This document shows positions 54,507 to 63,985 of a stretch of DNA of 64,000 nt, one piece after another. Origin of the DNA: Lichina pygmaea (Eukaryota; Ascomycota; Lichinomycetes; Lichinales; Lichinaceae); NCBI GenBank assembly GCA_963422465.1, contig OY730170.1:3386379-3450378 (forward strand), written 5' to 3'. How positions within the stretch are numbered: position 1 is the stretch's first letter; every line of letters begins with the position of its first letter. Under the pieces are notes generated by a model. It searched no databases and was not told the origin of the DNA. It worked only from the letters and a program-made list of their open reading frames with translations. A program made the position numbers and the translations under genes.

Positions 54507-55945
54507 GTAGACATTTCATCTTCAAAGATCTTGAAGGGGTTGACTGACTGCTTTCCCCCTGTGTTTGTTGATCTTGTAGACAGAATTTGCACTTCTGGAG
54601 ACCCTCCTCTGAGTCTCTCTGAGCTTCTAGTTGGCTCTGTGGTTTTCCGTCTTTTTCCCCCTGGAAGAGTCTGTATGAAGGGGAAAGTAACTGGAGACTG
54701 TGTGACTGGGACAGTGGTAGCAGTGGAGATCTCATACTTCCCTGGGCGGGAAATCCATGCCTCTCTTGCCTTCTTGACTGCTTCTTGGCGTACTGGGCAT
54801 GTGCTAGCCCAGGCTGGGTGAGCTTCTTTGCAGTTGCTGCATTTTGGCTTTAGCAGTTGCTCAGGGATTTGGCAGGTTCTTCTTTCATGCTGGCCTCCAC
54901 AGGCACCACATACAGCTTGATTCCTGCACAGGCGAGCTTGGTGTCTATACCCAAAGCACTTGAAGCATTGTGCCACCACTGTGTTAGCCAGAAAAGGCTC
55001 TGCCTCATGCAATCTGTGGCCCAGCACTACTCCACTCTCAATTAGAAGATTGGCCTGTTCCGGAGTGGCCAGATCCAGGTGGAGTGAAGTAACTGGTTTC
55101 TTTTGAGCTATAGCCTTCTTTGACCAGTAGGCTCTTAGAATAGTGATTTGCTTGCTCAGGGATAGGTTGCTGTTCTGGATAGTCTGGCGAGTTTTTTCCA
55201 GGTTTTCTGGCTGGATGTCTGTGGTTCTGACTCCATGAATCAACACTGGGAATCTCTTGGGTTGGATAGTTGATTCCTTGGTAAAAATAGCTGATATCCA
55301 GGCAGAGTCTTTCTCCAGAAAACTCTTAGTCTCTTGAGTTTCAGTGTTAATAAGAATGTCCCCTGAGGGAAGTTTTCTCACTGCTCTGACTTGTTTATTA
55401 TAGGGACTGGGGAGTCTGTCTTGGAGAGCTTGAAAAAGCTGGATGTGAGTCCTGTTGGCTATATCAGGTGTCTGGTTACCAGGGTGGACAAGAACTTCCT
55501 TCAGAATCCTTGGAGCTAGAGGGATTTGAGCTGGGATATGTTTCTGAACAGCCTGGGCATATGATAGCTTAGATTCTTGCTTGTCTAGCCGCTTGCTAAT
55601 ATTCTCCAGCTCCTGGAAAATCTTGTTGGTCAGACCAGTGGGGAGAGACTGGGTTTTGGTGGACTGGGCTTCATTAGTACAAGAGTTTTTCTTAATATTC
55701 TCCCAGCTTTTCAGTACAGATTCTGGGGTAGCTTGAGTCTTGAGCCATGAGTCCAGTAGGTTGTAGTCATTCTGGAGAGCTGGATAGGGGGTAGAAGAAC
55801 TAGGCTGAGTACCAGCAGAACTGGGAGCTGGCATTGTTGGAGAAGGTGTTGTTTTTCTGGTAGTGTTCTGGGAGGAGTCCGGTTTCTTCTTTTTGACAGG
55901 CATAGGGTAGGTAACCTGCACAGTGGGTTGTTCACAAAGGGTCAC
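54503..55945 (-). CDS. L4 ORF1: zinc-knuckle RNA-binding Gag-like protein, intact
   Basis: An open frame of 480 codons. The start matching L3 is MPVKKKKPDSS at 55,903 (466 aa); an in-frame ATG at 55,945 adds 14 residues. In order: lysine-rich N-terminus, Ser/Thr/Pro-rich linker, coiled-coil-like LENISKRLDKQESKLSYAQA, a conserved middle domain (VRAVRKLPSGDILIN, FPVLIHGVRTTDIQPENL, TSLHLDLATPEQANLL), knuckles CFKCFGYRHQARLC, CGACGGQHERRTC and CSNCKEAHPAWASTC, then a Ser/Arg-containing tail ending FKIFEDEMST. It is expected to coat element RNA, by family analogy. Confidence 0.9.
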   Translation of the reverse strand: MTLCEQPTVQVTYPMPVKKKKPDSSQNTTRKTTPSPTMPAPSSAGTQPSSSTPYPALQNDYNLLDSWLKTQATPESVLKSWENIKKNSCTNEAQSTKTQSLPTGLTNKIFQELENISKRLDKQESKLSYAQAVQKHIPAQIPLAPRILKEVLVHPGNQTPDIANRTHIQLFQALQDRLPSPYNKQVRAVRKLPSGDILINTETQETKSFLEKDSAWISAIFTKESTIQPKRFPVLIHGVRTTDIQPENLEKTRQTIQNSNLSLSKQITILRAYWSKKAIAQKKPVTSLHLDLATPEQANLLIESGVVLGHRLHEAEPFLANTVVAQCFKCFGYRHQARLCRNQAVCGACGGQHERRTCQIPEQLLKPKCSNCKEAHPAWASTCPVRQEAVKKAREAWISRPGKYEISTATTVPVTQSPVTFPFIQTLPGGKRRKTTEPTRSSERLRGGSPEVQILSTRSTNTGGKQSVNPFKIFEDEMST

Positions 55946-57655
55946 CTGGTTCCTAGCAGTAATTGCACAATCCTGGGACCACTCCCCAAGACTGTACTTT
56001 CCTGGGCAGTCTTTTCCAACTAGACTCTAGGGAAATCTGGCTGTATTAACTCAAGCTGGAGACCACACCCCCTGCCTGAGCTTTCCTAGAGTTTTTCAAC
56101 TCTACCAGCACTAGAGGCAAGCTCTAAACTATTTCTCTTATCCTGGGAGCCCTGATCTCCTTGATGCTAGATGTTTCTCTTGAGAGAAGTTCAAGCTGTT
56201 ATCTGTCTGACTGGGAGTACTTGCTCAATCCTGGGACCACACCCCAAGACTGAGTGTTCCTAGGTAATTGGGGCCTGTCCCCAGTCTTTCAGAATCCCAC
56301 TGGCCACTCTCTGCCTTGTTATAGATAGTCTGTTGGTTGTTGAAGTTGAAGATCGAAGATTCAGAGATCACAACTTTTGACAAACAAGCTGGGTTACCCA
56401 AAGTGATGGGTTTTCACCTTAAGGTTTTGGTGGTTCCCAACAGATACTCGCTTGGTTTCCAGAACTTCTGACAAAGTCCGGTGATTATCAGAAGTGATGG
56501 TCCTTGAACGTAGTGGTACTGGGAAGAGTTTTTTGACTACCACTTCAATGGAATGAAGTGCAAGGTGACAGAGTTCATCTGCAACTGCGAACAGTGCGCA
56601 AAGAACAAGCCATCAAGACATAAGCCCTATGGGCAGGCACAGCAAATAGACCTACCTGAGGCACTATGGGAAACTATCACAATGGATTTTGTGGTCAAGT
56701 TGCCAAAGTCAACAGACCCAGCAACAAAGGTGGTATACGACAGCATTTTGGTGGTTGTTGACAAGCTCACCAAATACGCCCACCTGGTCCTGTGGAAAGA
56801 GTCAGGAACCACAAACAAACTTACAAGTGTCCTACTCAAAGAGCTGGTAAGCCACCAAGAGCTACCAAAGACAATCATCTCAGATCAAGACAAACTCTTC
56901 ACCTCAAAATTCTGGAACACATAGACAAGGCAACTTGGCATTGATACAAGGATGTCAACAGCCTACCACCCACAAACTGACAGACAAACTGAGCAGACAA
57001 ACCAGACAATAGAGCAGTATCTACAACACTACGTCAACCACCAGCAGGATAACTGGGTGGAACTGCTACCAATAGCCCAGTTTGCATACAACAACCAGCA
57101 ACACAGTGTGACAGAGACAACACTGTTCTTTGCAAACTACAGAAGAAACCCCTGATGGCAGGCAACAGCAGGAGGTAATATTGTTGATGTTAGCAAACTC
57201 ACTGCTATGCACAAGATAATGAAAACAACAATCAACTGTGCCCAGAACACCACCGCCCACTGATTACACGACAAAAGGTTAAAGGGACCAACCCTGGAAA
57301 AAGGGGATAAGGTCTACCTATTGACAAAAAACCTGCGCTCAAAGTGACCGAGCAAAAAGCTGGACCACGTACGAATCAGACTATTCAAAATCAAGAAGTG
57401 CACTGGGAAGGTCAACTATCAACTGAGACTACCACAAAAAGCAAGAATACACCGAGTATTCCACGTCTCACTACTCAAACCAGTACCCAGCAACGCAGAG
57501 ATCAAGACAGAATGGAACTTCAAGGATGACGAAGAAGAGTACAATATTGAAAGAATCCTGGATAGTTGAAGAAACAGACAGAAAACTGAGTACCTGGTGA
57601 AGTGGTTAGGATTTGACGAAGAGAAGAATTCGTAGGAACCAACCGAGAACTTCAG

Positions 57656-57963
57656 CTCTGCGATGAACCAGAAGCTGGTGGATTACCACCAAGCAAACCC
57701 GCAGTGACCAGGTCTGACAGGGATAACAGCTCAAGAGAAGCCAAAGTCTCTGAAGAGAAGACATCCTCAAAGGACAGTGGAGTAGCAGTCTGACTGGCCT
57801 CCTGTTTGCGGATAACACGGAGAGCCTCTTGTTCCTGAGCATCAAGGGACTTTTGATCCTTGATGGCTGACAGCTCACAACAGATGGCATCAGCCTCCTT
57901 CTGTGAGAGACAACCCAGCTGCCAGCAGAGGTGGATCTGCCAGGGAAGCAACTTTGACAATTG
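57656..57963 (-). pseudogene. A3 opposite-strand zinc-cluster ORF, C-terminal part only
   Basis: It encodes the coiled-coil and tail region (LLPWQIHLCWQLGCLSQKEADAI...DVFSSETLASLELLSLSDLV...SGSSQS). The zinc-cluster half is cut away by the A4 LTR starting at 57,964. Confidence 0.8.
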
Positions 57964-58402
57964 TGTTAAAGGCCAGTCCACGTTCACACAGAATGTGGGT
58001 GGTCCTGTCTTCGACCGAGGAGGGCAGGGACTCAATAGATGAATAGCAAGTGGGGTAACTCTCTTGCTATTGTCGCTCGTAATGTGCGTTCAGCCTGGAG
58101 AGCTAATCCCTCCGGGCTCTTTGGGGGTCTTTATACAGATGCCCCAAGGGGGGGGGTCTCCTTGAGGGGTATCATCCTTTTGCGTGGACGAGCTCCTCGC
58201 TTAGCTCCTGCTCGTCCACCGGACGAGCTCCTCGCTTAGCTCCTGCTCGTCCACCGGACAAGCTCCTCGCTTAGCTCCTGCTCGTCCACCGGACGAGCTC
58301 CTCGCTTAGCTCTTGCTCGTCCACCGGATCGGTCGGATGTTGTTCCGCATGACTCACACCTCTCCCTCGCTTACCTGGGCTGTTCCGGCCTAGGCCTTAA
58401 CA
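57964..58402 (-). repeat. A4 3' LTR (mosaic)
   Basis: 439 bp. The first 130 bp match the A2 LTR (GGCCAGTCCACGTTC, TCTTCGACCGAGGAGGG); the rest matches the A1 LTR (CTAATCCCTCCGGG, GGACGAGCTCCTCGCTTAG units). Four palindromic units lie at about 58,185-58,330. The polypurine tract in element sense is the reverse of 58,403-58,417. Confidence 0.9.
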
Positions 58403-58463
58403 CTATCCCCTCCCTCCAAGGGTTCTGTCCCCAGATCCTTTTTGTTCCTGCTCCTCTTTTGCC

Positions 58464-59036
58464 ATGAACCAAAGCCAGACAACTCGAACTCGTCGTCGCG
58501 GTTTTCTCTCTTGTCGTGTTGGCAAAATGGGCAAGGAATCAAAAATCGCATGCGGTGCTTGTCGTCGCGACCACGCCAAGTGTGTCGTGAGTTCTGCATC
58601 GTCTTTTTGTCGTCGGTGCATCGAGAAGGGTCGTCGCTGCGACCTTCATCTCTCGGAATCGGAATGGAAGAAGATGGAGCTTGAGCGTGAGCAGCTCGAG
58701 GCTCAGCTGCGGGAGACTGATGACCAACTGTCAAAACTGCTTCCCCGGCAGATCCGCCTCTGCCGGCAGCTGGGTCGTCTCTCACAGAAGGAGGCCGATG
58801 CCATCCGTCGTGAGCTGTCAGCCATCGAGGATCAAGAGTCCCTCGATGCTCAGGAACAAGAGGCCCTCCGCATTATCCGCGAACGGGAGGCCTGTCAAGC
58901 TGCTGCTCCACCGTCCTTTAAGGACGTCTTCTCTTCGGAGGCTTTGGCTTCTCTCGAGCCGTTATCTCCGTCGGACCTGGTCGCTGCGGATTTGCTCGGT
59001 GGTAATCCACCAGTTTCCGGTTCATCGCAGAGCTGA
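58464..59036 (+). CDS. A4 opposite-strand Zn(II)2Cys6 coiled-coil protein, intact
   Basis: 190 residues, start ATG 58,464, 61 nt inside the LTR border after a pyrimidine-rich leader. Residues about 32-61 form CGACRRDHAKC...CRRCIEKGRRC, a perfect C-x2-C-x6-C-x8-C-x2-C-x6-C with the CxxCR....KC start typical of GAL4-type clusters. Residues about 65-140 are highly charged and heptad-like (EWKKMELEREQLEAQLRETDD; EADAIRRELSAIEDQESLDAQ), suggesting a dimerising coiled coil. The tail is acidic/Ser-rich (DVFSSEALASLEPLSPSDLV). It would be read from an antisense promoter in or near the 3' LTR. The last 119 nt overlap the convergent 3' end of pol. The function is inferred from motif and conservation; the sequence gives no evidence of expression. 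Confidence 0.8.
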   Translation: MNQSQTTRTRRRGFLSCRVGKMGKESKIACGACRRDHAKCVVSSASSFCRRCIEKGRRCDLHLSESEWKKMELEREQLEAQLRETDDQLSKLLPRQIRLCRQLGRLSQKEADAIRRELSAIEDQESLDAQEQEALRIIREREACQAAAPPSFKDVFSSEALASLEPLSPSDLVAADLLGGNPPVSGSSQS

Positions 59037-62000
59037 AGTTCTCGGTTGGTTCCCACAAATTCTCCTCTTCGTCAAATCCTAACCACTTCACCAGGTACTC
59101 GATTTTCCGTCTGTTTCTCCGACTGTCTAGGATCCTTTCGACATCGTACTCTTCTTCATCGTCCTCGAAGTGCCATTCTGTTTCGATTGCTGCGTCGCTG
59201 GGTGCTGGCTCGAGCAGCGAGACATGGAATACTCGGTGTATCCGTGCCTTTTTTGGCAGTCTCAGTCGGTAGTTGACTTCTCCAGTACGCTTCTCAATCT
59301 CAAACAGTCCGATTCGTACATGATCCAGCTTTTTGCTCGGTCACTTCAAGCGCAGGTTTTTTGTTGACAAATAGACCTTATCCCCCCTCTCCAGGGTTGG
59401 TCCCTTCAACCTTTTGCTGTTTAGGCGGTGGCTTGTTGTCTTTTGTGCGGATTCAATTGCAGTCTTCATTTCCTCATGCATAGCAGTGAGTTTTTCGACG
59501 TTCGTTGAAGTGCCACTTCCAGCCGCCATCGCTTCCCAGCGGGGGTTTCTGCCGTAGTTCGCAAAGAACGGCGTCATGCCCGTCACGCTGTGTTGCTGAT
59601 CGTTGTACGCAAACTGAGCCATTGGTAGCAGTTCTACCCAATCGTCCTGTCGGTGGTTGACGTAGTGGCGTAGGTACTGTTCCATCGTCTGGTTTGTTCT
59701 CTCAGTTTGTCCGTCTGTTTGTGGATGGTAGGCAGTAGACATCCTCGTGTCTATCCCTAGCTGTCTTGTCCACGTGTTCCAGAATTTCGAGGTGAAGAGT
59801 TTGTCTTGATCCGAGATAATCTTCGTGGGTAGCCCTCGCTGGCTAACCAATTCTTTGAGCAGGACATCGGCGAGTTCGCTCGCTGTTCCTGTCTCTCGCC
59901 ACGGGATCAGGTGAGCGTATTTGGTGAGTTTGTCAACAACCACCAAGATACTGTCATATTTCACCTTTGTTACCGGGTCCTCTGACCTCGGCAGCTTCAC
60001 CACAAAATCCATTGTGATAGTATCCCAAGCCGCTTCTGGGAGGTCTATTTGTTGACTCTCTCCATAGGGTTTGTGGCGTGACAGTTTGTTTTTCGCACAC
60101 TCTTCGCAGTTGCGAATAAATTCCGTCACTTTCCGCTTCATTCCGTTGAAGTGGTAACGTCTCCAGATCTTTTCCAGGGTCTTGTCTTGCCCAGGATGTC
60201 CGTGTAGAGGTCCATCGTGATGTTGTCGAATCACGTCCTCTTGTGCGCTCTCTGGCACTTCTTCCTTGTTCGTGGCCGCAACGTTGTGGCCTAGGGTCAG
60301 GAGTGCACCCATTTCTTCAGTTTTCGCTAACTGAGGTTGAGCATAGACCAGAGTTTGTCCTTTTGTCACTAGGATTGGGCGCTCTTCTGTCGTGTCGTCT
60401 GTCGTCATATCAGGCCGTCTGCTAAGCGCGTCCGCTCGTGCGTTTTCTGATCCTTTTCGGTAGAAGATCTGGAAGTCGTATGAAGCTAAAAGCTCCGCCC
60501 ATCGGACTTGTCGTCTGTTTAGCTTCTTCGTCGTCGTGAAGTAAGCCAAATTCTTGTGGTCTGAGTACACGTCCACTGTGTACTTTGCTCCTTCCAGGTA
60601 AGGTCTCCACTCCTGGAATACGTCGACAATCGCTAACAACTCCTTGTCATGAACATCGTACCTGAGTTCTGGGCCAGAGAACTTTCTCGATCGGTATGCG
60701 ACAGGGTGTAGGCAGTTTTCGGCGTCTGGTTGACACAAGCAAGATCCAAGTGCTTGGTCCGAGGCATCTGTCTCCATGATGATCCGCCGTCCGGGATCAA
60801 ATGATGCCAGTATGGGTGCGGAGGTGAACTTCTCTTTCAGCTCCTGGAACACTCTCTCTTGGCTGTTCCCCCATGTGAAGGTTTCTTCCTTCTTTGTTAG
60901 TTCAGTCAAGGGTGCTGCTGTCCTCGAGTACTCCTTGATGAATCGTCGGTAGAAGTTCGCAAATCCCAGGAAGGATTGGACTTCTTTGAGGTTTTTGGGT
61001 GTTGGCCAGTCTCGTACTGCCGTGATCTTTGTATCGTCCATACAGATTCCTTCCGTCGTCAGGATCGATCCCAAATATTCCACTTCTTTCACGTGGAAGA
61101 CGCTCTTATCAAGGCGTAACCTCATTCCTGCTTCTTGGAGCGCATGTAGGATCTTCTTGACATGCTGTTTGTGCTCCTCCAGGGTTCCATTGGTGTAAAC
61201 CAAGACATCGTCGATATAAGCGGTAACAAATATATCCAGGTATTGTCGGAGGATAGCGTTAATGAGCGATTGGAACGTCGCCGGTGCATTCGTAAGGCCG
61301 AATGGCATAACGGTATACTCGTAATGCCCGTACCTCGTACGAAAGGCTATCTTCCATTCTTCGCCATCTTTCATCCTAACCAGGTTGAAAGCGCCTCGGA
61401 TGTCGAATTTGGTAAACCACTTGGCTCCTTGGATTCAGTCCTGGATTTCCGATATTAACGGTAGCGGGTAGCGATTCTTAATCGTGATCGCATTGAGCTG
61501 CCGGTAGTCGACACACAGTCGTAATTTGCCGTCTTTCTTTGGCACAAACAATATCGGGTATCCGGCCGGTGATGTTGAAGGTCTTATGAACCCTTTCGCT
61601 AGGTTCTCGTCCAGGTAATCTCTTAGGGCCTCAAGCTCCTTTGCTGATAGAGCGTAAATAGGGCCATGTGTGGGTTTCTTTCTGTCTTCCAGCGGAATTT
61701 CGTGATCCCACTCTTGGTGTTCTGGTAGCGTCGCGACCGCTTCCTCACCAAACATCTCCTGGTAGTCTTTATACTCACTTGGCAGCTGCGGTGCCTGAGT
61801 CTCGCCCACGGCGTCATGCGTGGTGCAAAGTTGATGGTTTCGGGGCTTCATCCAAGCCACATAGGCTCGCCCTCGCCGGTGGTGCTTCTTCCACCCTGCA
61901 TATAAGATCTCTTTGATTCTCACTTTCTCTGGCTCTGCTCGAGTTGCCAGACTCCTCTTCGGAAAGACTAGGTGCCTTCTTTTCCAGTCGATCCTTGGGT

Positions 62001-62412
62001 TTTGACTTTCCAACCACGGAAGACCTAATATAACTTCATGTGGTATCTGGACCAAGTCGAATTCTTCTGATCCGATTGTCGTACCGTCGACACACAGTCG
62101 TAGGTTCTTGGTCTCCTTCGTCACTCGTCCTTGGTCGTTGGAGAGTGGTGTCCCGTCCACTACCGTTAGTTGGTATGGATTCCTCTTTTCCTGAGTCGGG
62201 ATCTTGTGCTTCCTGGCGAAACTTTCTGACATGAAGTTGCCAGTAGCTCCAGAGTCGATCATGGCATTTGTCAGATGCCCGTTGACTCTCATCTTGATGC
62301 GAAAATGCGGACTGCAGGCTGTCGCGTCAAGGCTCTGCTCGACCCCTTCTCTCCGGAGTGTTGTCTTGCCTGCTCTTCCGACTCCGGATTTGAAGAGCAC
62401 TGCTAGTTTTTT
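58918..62412 (-). pseudogene. A4 pol: protease-RT-RNase H-integrase-chromodomain, two TGA
   Basis: Read by -1 shift from gag. Protease [12 protein letters not shown] (about 62,255), [22 protein letters not shown] (about 61,510), MPFGLTNAPATFQ, YIDDVLVY (about 61,205), RNase H ETDASDQALGSCLC (about 60,765) and [12 protein letters not shown], integrase HHDGPLHGHPG...NCEECAKNK (about 60,220-60,095), core MDFVVKLP, SDQDKLFTS, YHPQTDGQTERTN (about 60,010-59,690), then after TGA 59,341 a module ending in chromodomain YDVERILDS...EYLVKWLGFDEEENLWEP (about 59,165-59,060) and a basic tail. TGA 61,435 replaces the Trp TGG still seen in A1 and A3. Domain order protease-RT-RNase H-integrase-chromodomain defines a Ty3/Gypsy chromovirus. 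Confidence 0.9.
62352..62412 (-). promoter_or_regulatory. A4 -1 ribosomal frameshift signal (heptamer + H-type pseudoknot)
   Basis: In the gag frame TCA AAA AAC TAG contains A AAA AAC (reverse of 62,406-62,412), a classical -1 slippery heptamer with the stop as the next codon. A 6-nt spacer (TAGCAG) is followed by stem 1 TGCTCTTC/GAAGAGCA (62,392-62,399 with 62,371-62,378). The loop TCCGGAGT (62,381-62,388) is the exact complement of ACTCCGGA (62,352-62,359). After a -1 slip the reading continues CTA GCA GTG ([13 protein letters not shown]) into protease. Confidence 0.85.
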
Positions 62413-63947
62413 GAACAACCAAGGCCCTGAGCCTGGCGTTCTGCCGCATGTCTTTCGCATTTTTCAGTGAAGCATAGCTCCCATGCGTCTTCTCCGCAAT
62501 CATCGTGTTCTTTCCCTTGCTGGCTTAGCTGGTGCTTGATGCTCCAGGCTTTCTTGTGGTATTCTGGGCCAGGGAAGTGGTGCCTTCTCCTTTTCTCTAG
62601 GAGATGTTCCTTGCAGTGGTGGTCCTCACATCCTTTCCAATAAGGACGTCTGCAGGCTGGTGTCGTAGCCTGGTGATAGTCCACTTGCGCTGCGATGTCT
62701 CGGGGCTGTGAGATGCTGATGGTGTCGTCCACCCATCGCGTCACTCTTGCTTCGCCGTCCTCCGACAAGGTCGCATCCTGTCGTCGGAGTAGTGGTGTCT
62801 CGGGAACTGGTGGCATGCCGGTTATGTCAATCTCGTAGTCTGTTGTGTCGAATTCGGAGATCAGGTCATCCTCCCAATGAACCTTATCGATCTGGTCTTG
62901 GATTGTGTGCAGGTCCTCCAGTGACCTCTGCAGATCGTTCTCCAGTCTTTCGATGTGCTGTCTGAGATTGTCCTCCTGTCCGAGGAGTGTTGCTTCTGAC
63001 CGGTTCATGGGTAGCGTGCCTCTGGGAGCCCTCGGTGGCTCCTGAATGCCCTTGCCTTTCCAGGCACCGGTGGCATTCAACTGCTTACCCTTGCCTTCTT
63101 TCTTCTTCTTGCTTTGGCAGTTGGCTGCGAGGTGTCCTACCTTCTGGCAATTGTAACACTTCCGTGTTTCTTTCTTCTTTGTTGCCTGTGGTGTTGTTGC
63201 ATCGATCTCCATGGGTGTCAAGCTGTACTTGTCTTGTGCTGGCGCTGTCTTTTTGCCCCATGGCCTTGCATGCTTGCCTCGCTTCTCGAGTTCTCGTTCA
63301 AACTGTCGGTCGTCGATGCGTACCGCTGTGTCGATCATATCCTTGAGGTCGGTGGGTCGATCTCCTCGTGCGATGTCATCCTTGACTCGTTCCTTGAGAG
63401 CTTGGTAGAATAGTGCCGTCAAGGCACTGTCTCCCCATTGCGTCCTCACTGACAACTGTTGGAACTTCGCCGCGAAGTCTGATGCTGACCCTGTCTGCCG
63501 TAGTGCTTGGAGCTTTCGTTCCGCATCTCATTCTTCATCAATGACCCCGAAGGTCTTCTTCATCTGGGTCTTGAAGGTAGAGAATCTCCCAATGATCTGC
63601 CGTGTCGTGGTCTCCATGCTAGAGGGATCTTCCTTGTTGTCGAGGAAGTCTCGTAGGTAGACATTAAACCAGGCAAATGTCGGTCCGTCCAGGTAGGAAG
63701 CTGCGAACAGCACCTTCTCCTGTTCTGTAGGGAATTGTGCGGCGTTGAATCCGTAGTAAAGCTCAAGCTGAGAGAAGAATAATTCCAATCCCCCTCGTGA
63801 TCCATCGTACCTCTTCGGCATACCTACCTTCAACGGCTTTGGAGGTAAGGTGAGGGTGGTAGGGACAGGTGGTTCCTGGGCTTGCGCCTGAGGCGCAGCC
63901 CGAGGTTGGCCTGCCTGCGAAGGGGTAGGGCTGCGTGGATCTGCCAT
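62403..63947 (-). pseudogene. A4 gag, one TGA
   Basis: 515 codons from ATG 63,945-63,947 (MADPRSPTPSQAGQPR) to TAG 62,403-62,405. Capsid-like GGLELFFSQLELYYGFNAAQ, TFAWFNVYLRDFLDNKED, FQQLSVRTQWGDSALTALFYQ; zinc knuckle CYNCQKVGHLAANC (about 63,110-63,152); coiled-coil-like LRQHIERLENDLQRSLEDLH; then two C-W-C-C-H modules, CRRPYWKGCEDHHCKEH (about 62,610-62,660) and [17 protein letters not shown] (about 62,465-62,510). The TGA at 63,528-63,530 corresponds to CAA in A2, consistent with an ancestral CGA. Confidence 0.9.
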
Positions 63948-63985
63948 CGTATTGAGCCGGTGTCCTATGTGTTAGAGGCTGAAAC

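Larger units (their letters stand above)
51089..56535 (-). mobile_element. LINE L4 (Tad-like), full length, nearly intact
   Basis: 5,447 bp inserted in A3 pol with duplication ACTACCACTTCAAT (51,075-51,088 and 56,536-56,549). The tail is GAATC followed by CAAAT repeats and a short A run (reverse of 51,089-51,115). ORF2 is at 51,265-54,506 and ORF1 at 54,503-55,945. The 5' UTR is about 590 nt. It is the best-preserved LINE in the window. Confidence 0.95.
48831..57710 (+). pseudogene. A3 pol with chromodomain, broken and split by L4
   Basis: Parts are 48,831-51,088 and 56,536-57,710. Protease MINSGVTGNFMS (about 48,980; catalytic Asp changed to Asn), RT LCVDYQQLNMITVKN (about 49,720), intact YIDD (about 50,020), RNase H ETDTSDQALGSCLC (about 50,465), then L4, integrase NCEQCAKNK (about 56,590), MDFVVKLP, SDQDKLF, YHPQTDRQTEQTNQ (about 56,960), chromodomain YNIERILDS...EYLVKWLGFDE (about 57,540-57,630). 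TGA at 57,345-57,347 before the chromodomain module is shared with A1, A2 and A4. Confidence 0.85.
33525..57963 (+). mobile_element. Gypsy element A3 (chromovirus), heavily nested
   Basis: This plus-strand element lies in L3 and continues past the window. Its parts are 5' LTR 33,525-33,882 plus 40,190-40,296, then 40,297-41,536, 48,478-51,088 and 56,536-57,963. It is interrupted by A2 (GAGAG), the SINE with B2 (16-bp duplication), L4 (14-bp duplication) and A4. Reading frames resume exactly across each duplication. Confidence 0.88.

Noticed and set aside
58185-58330. CRISPR-like array from palindromic LTR units
   Set aside because: The units are contiguous with no unique spacers and recur in other family-A LTRs.
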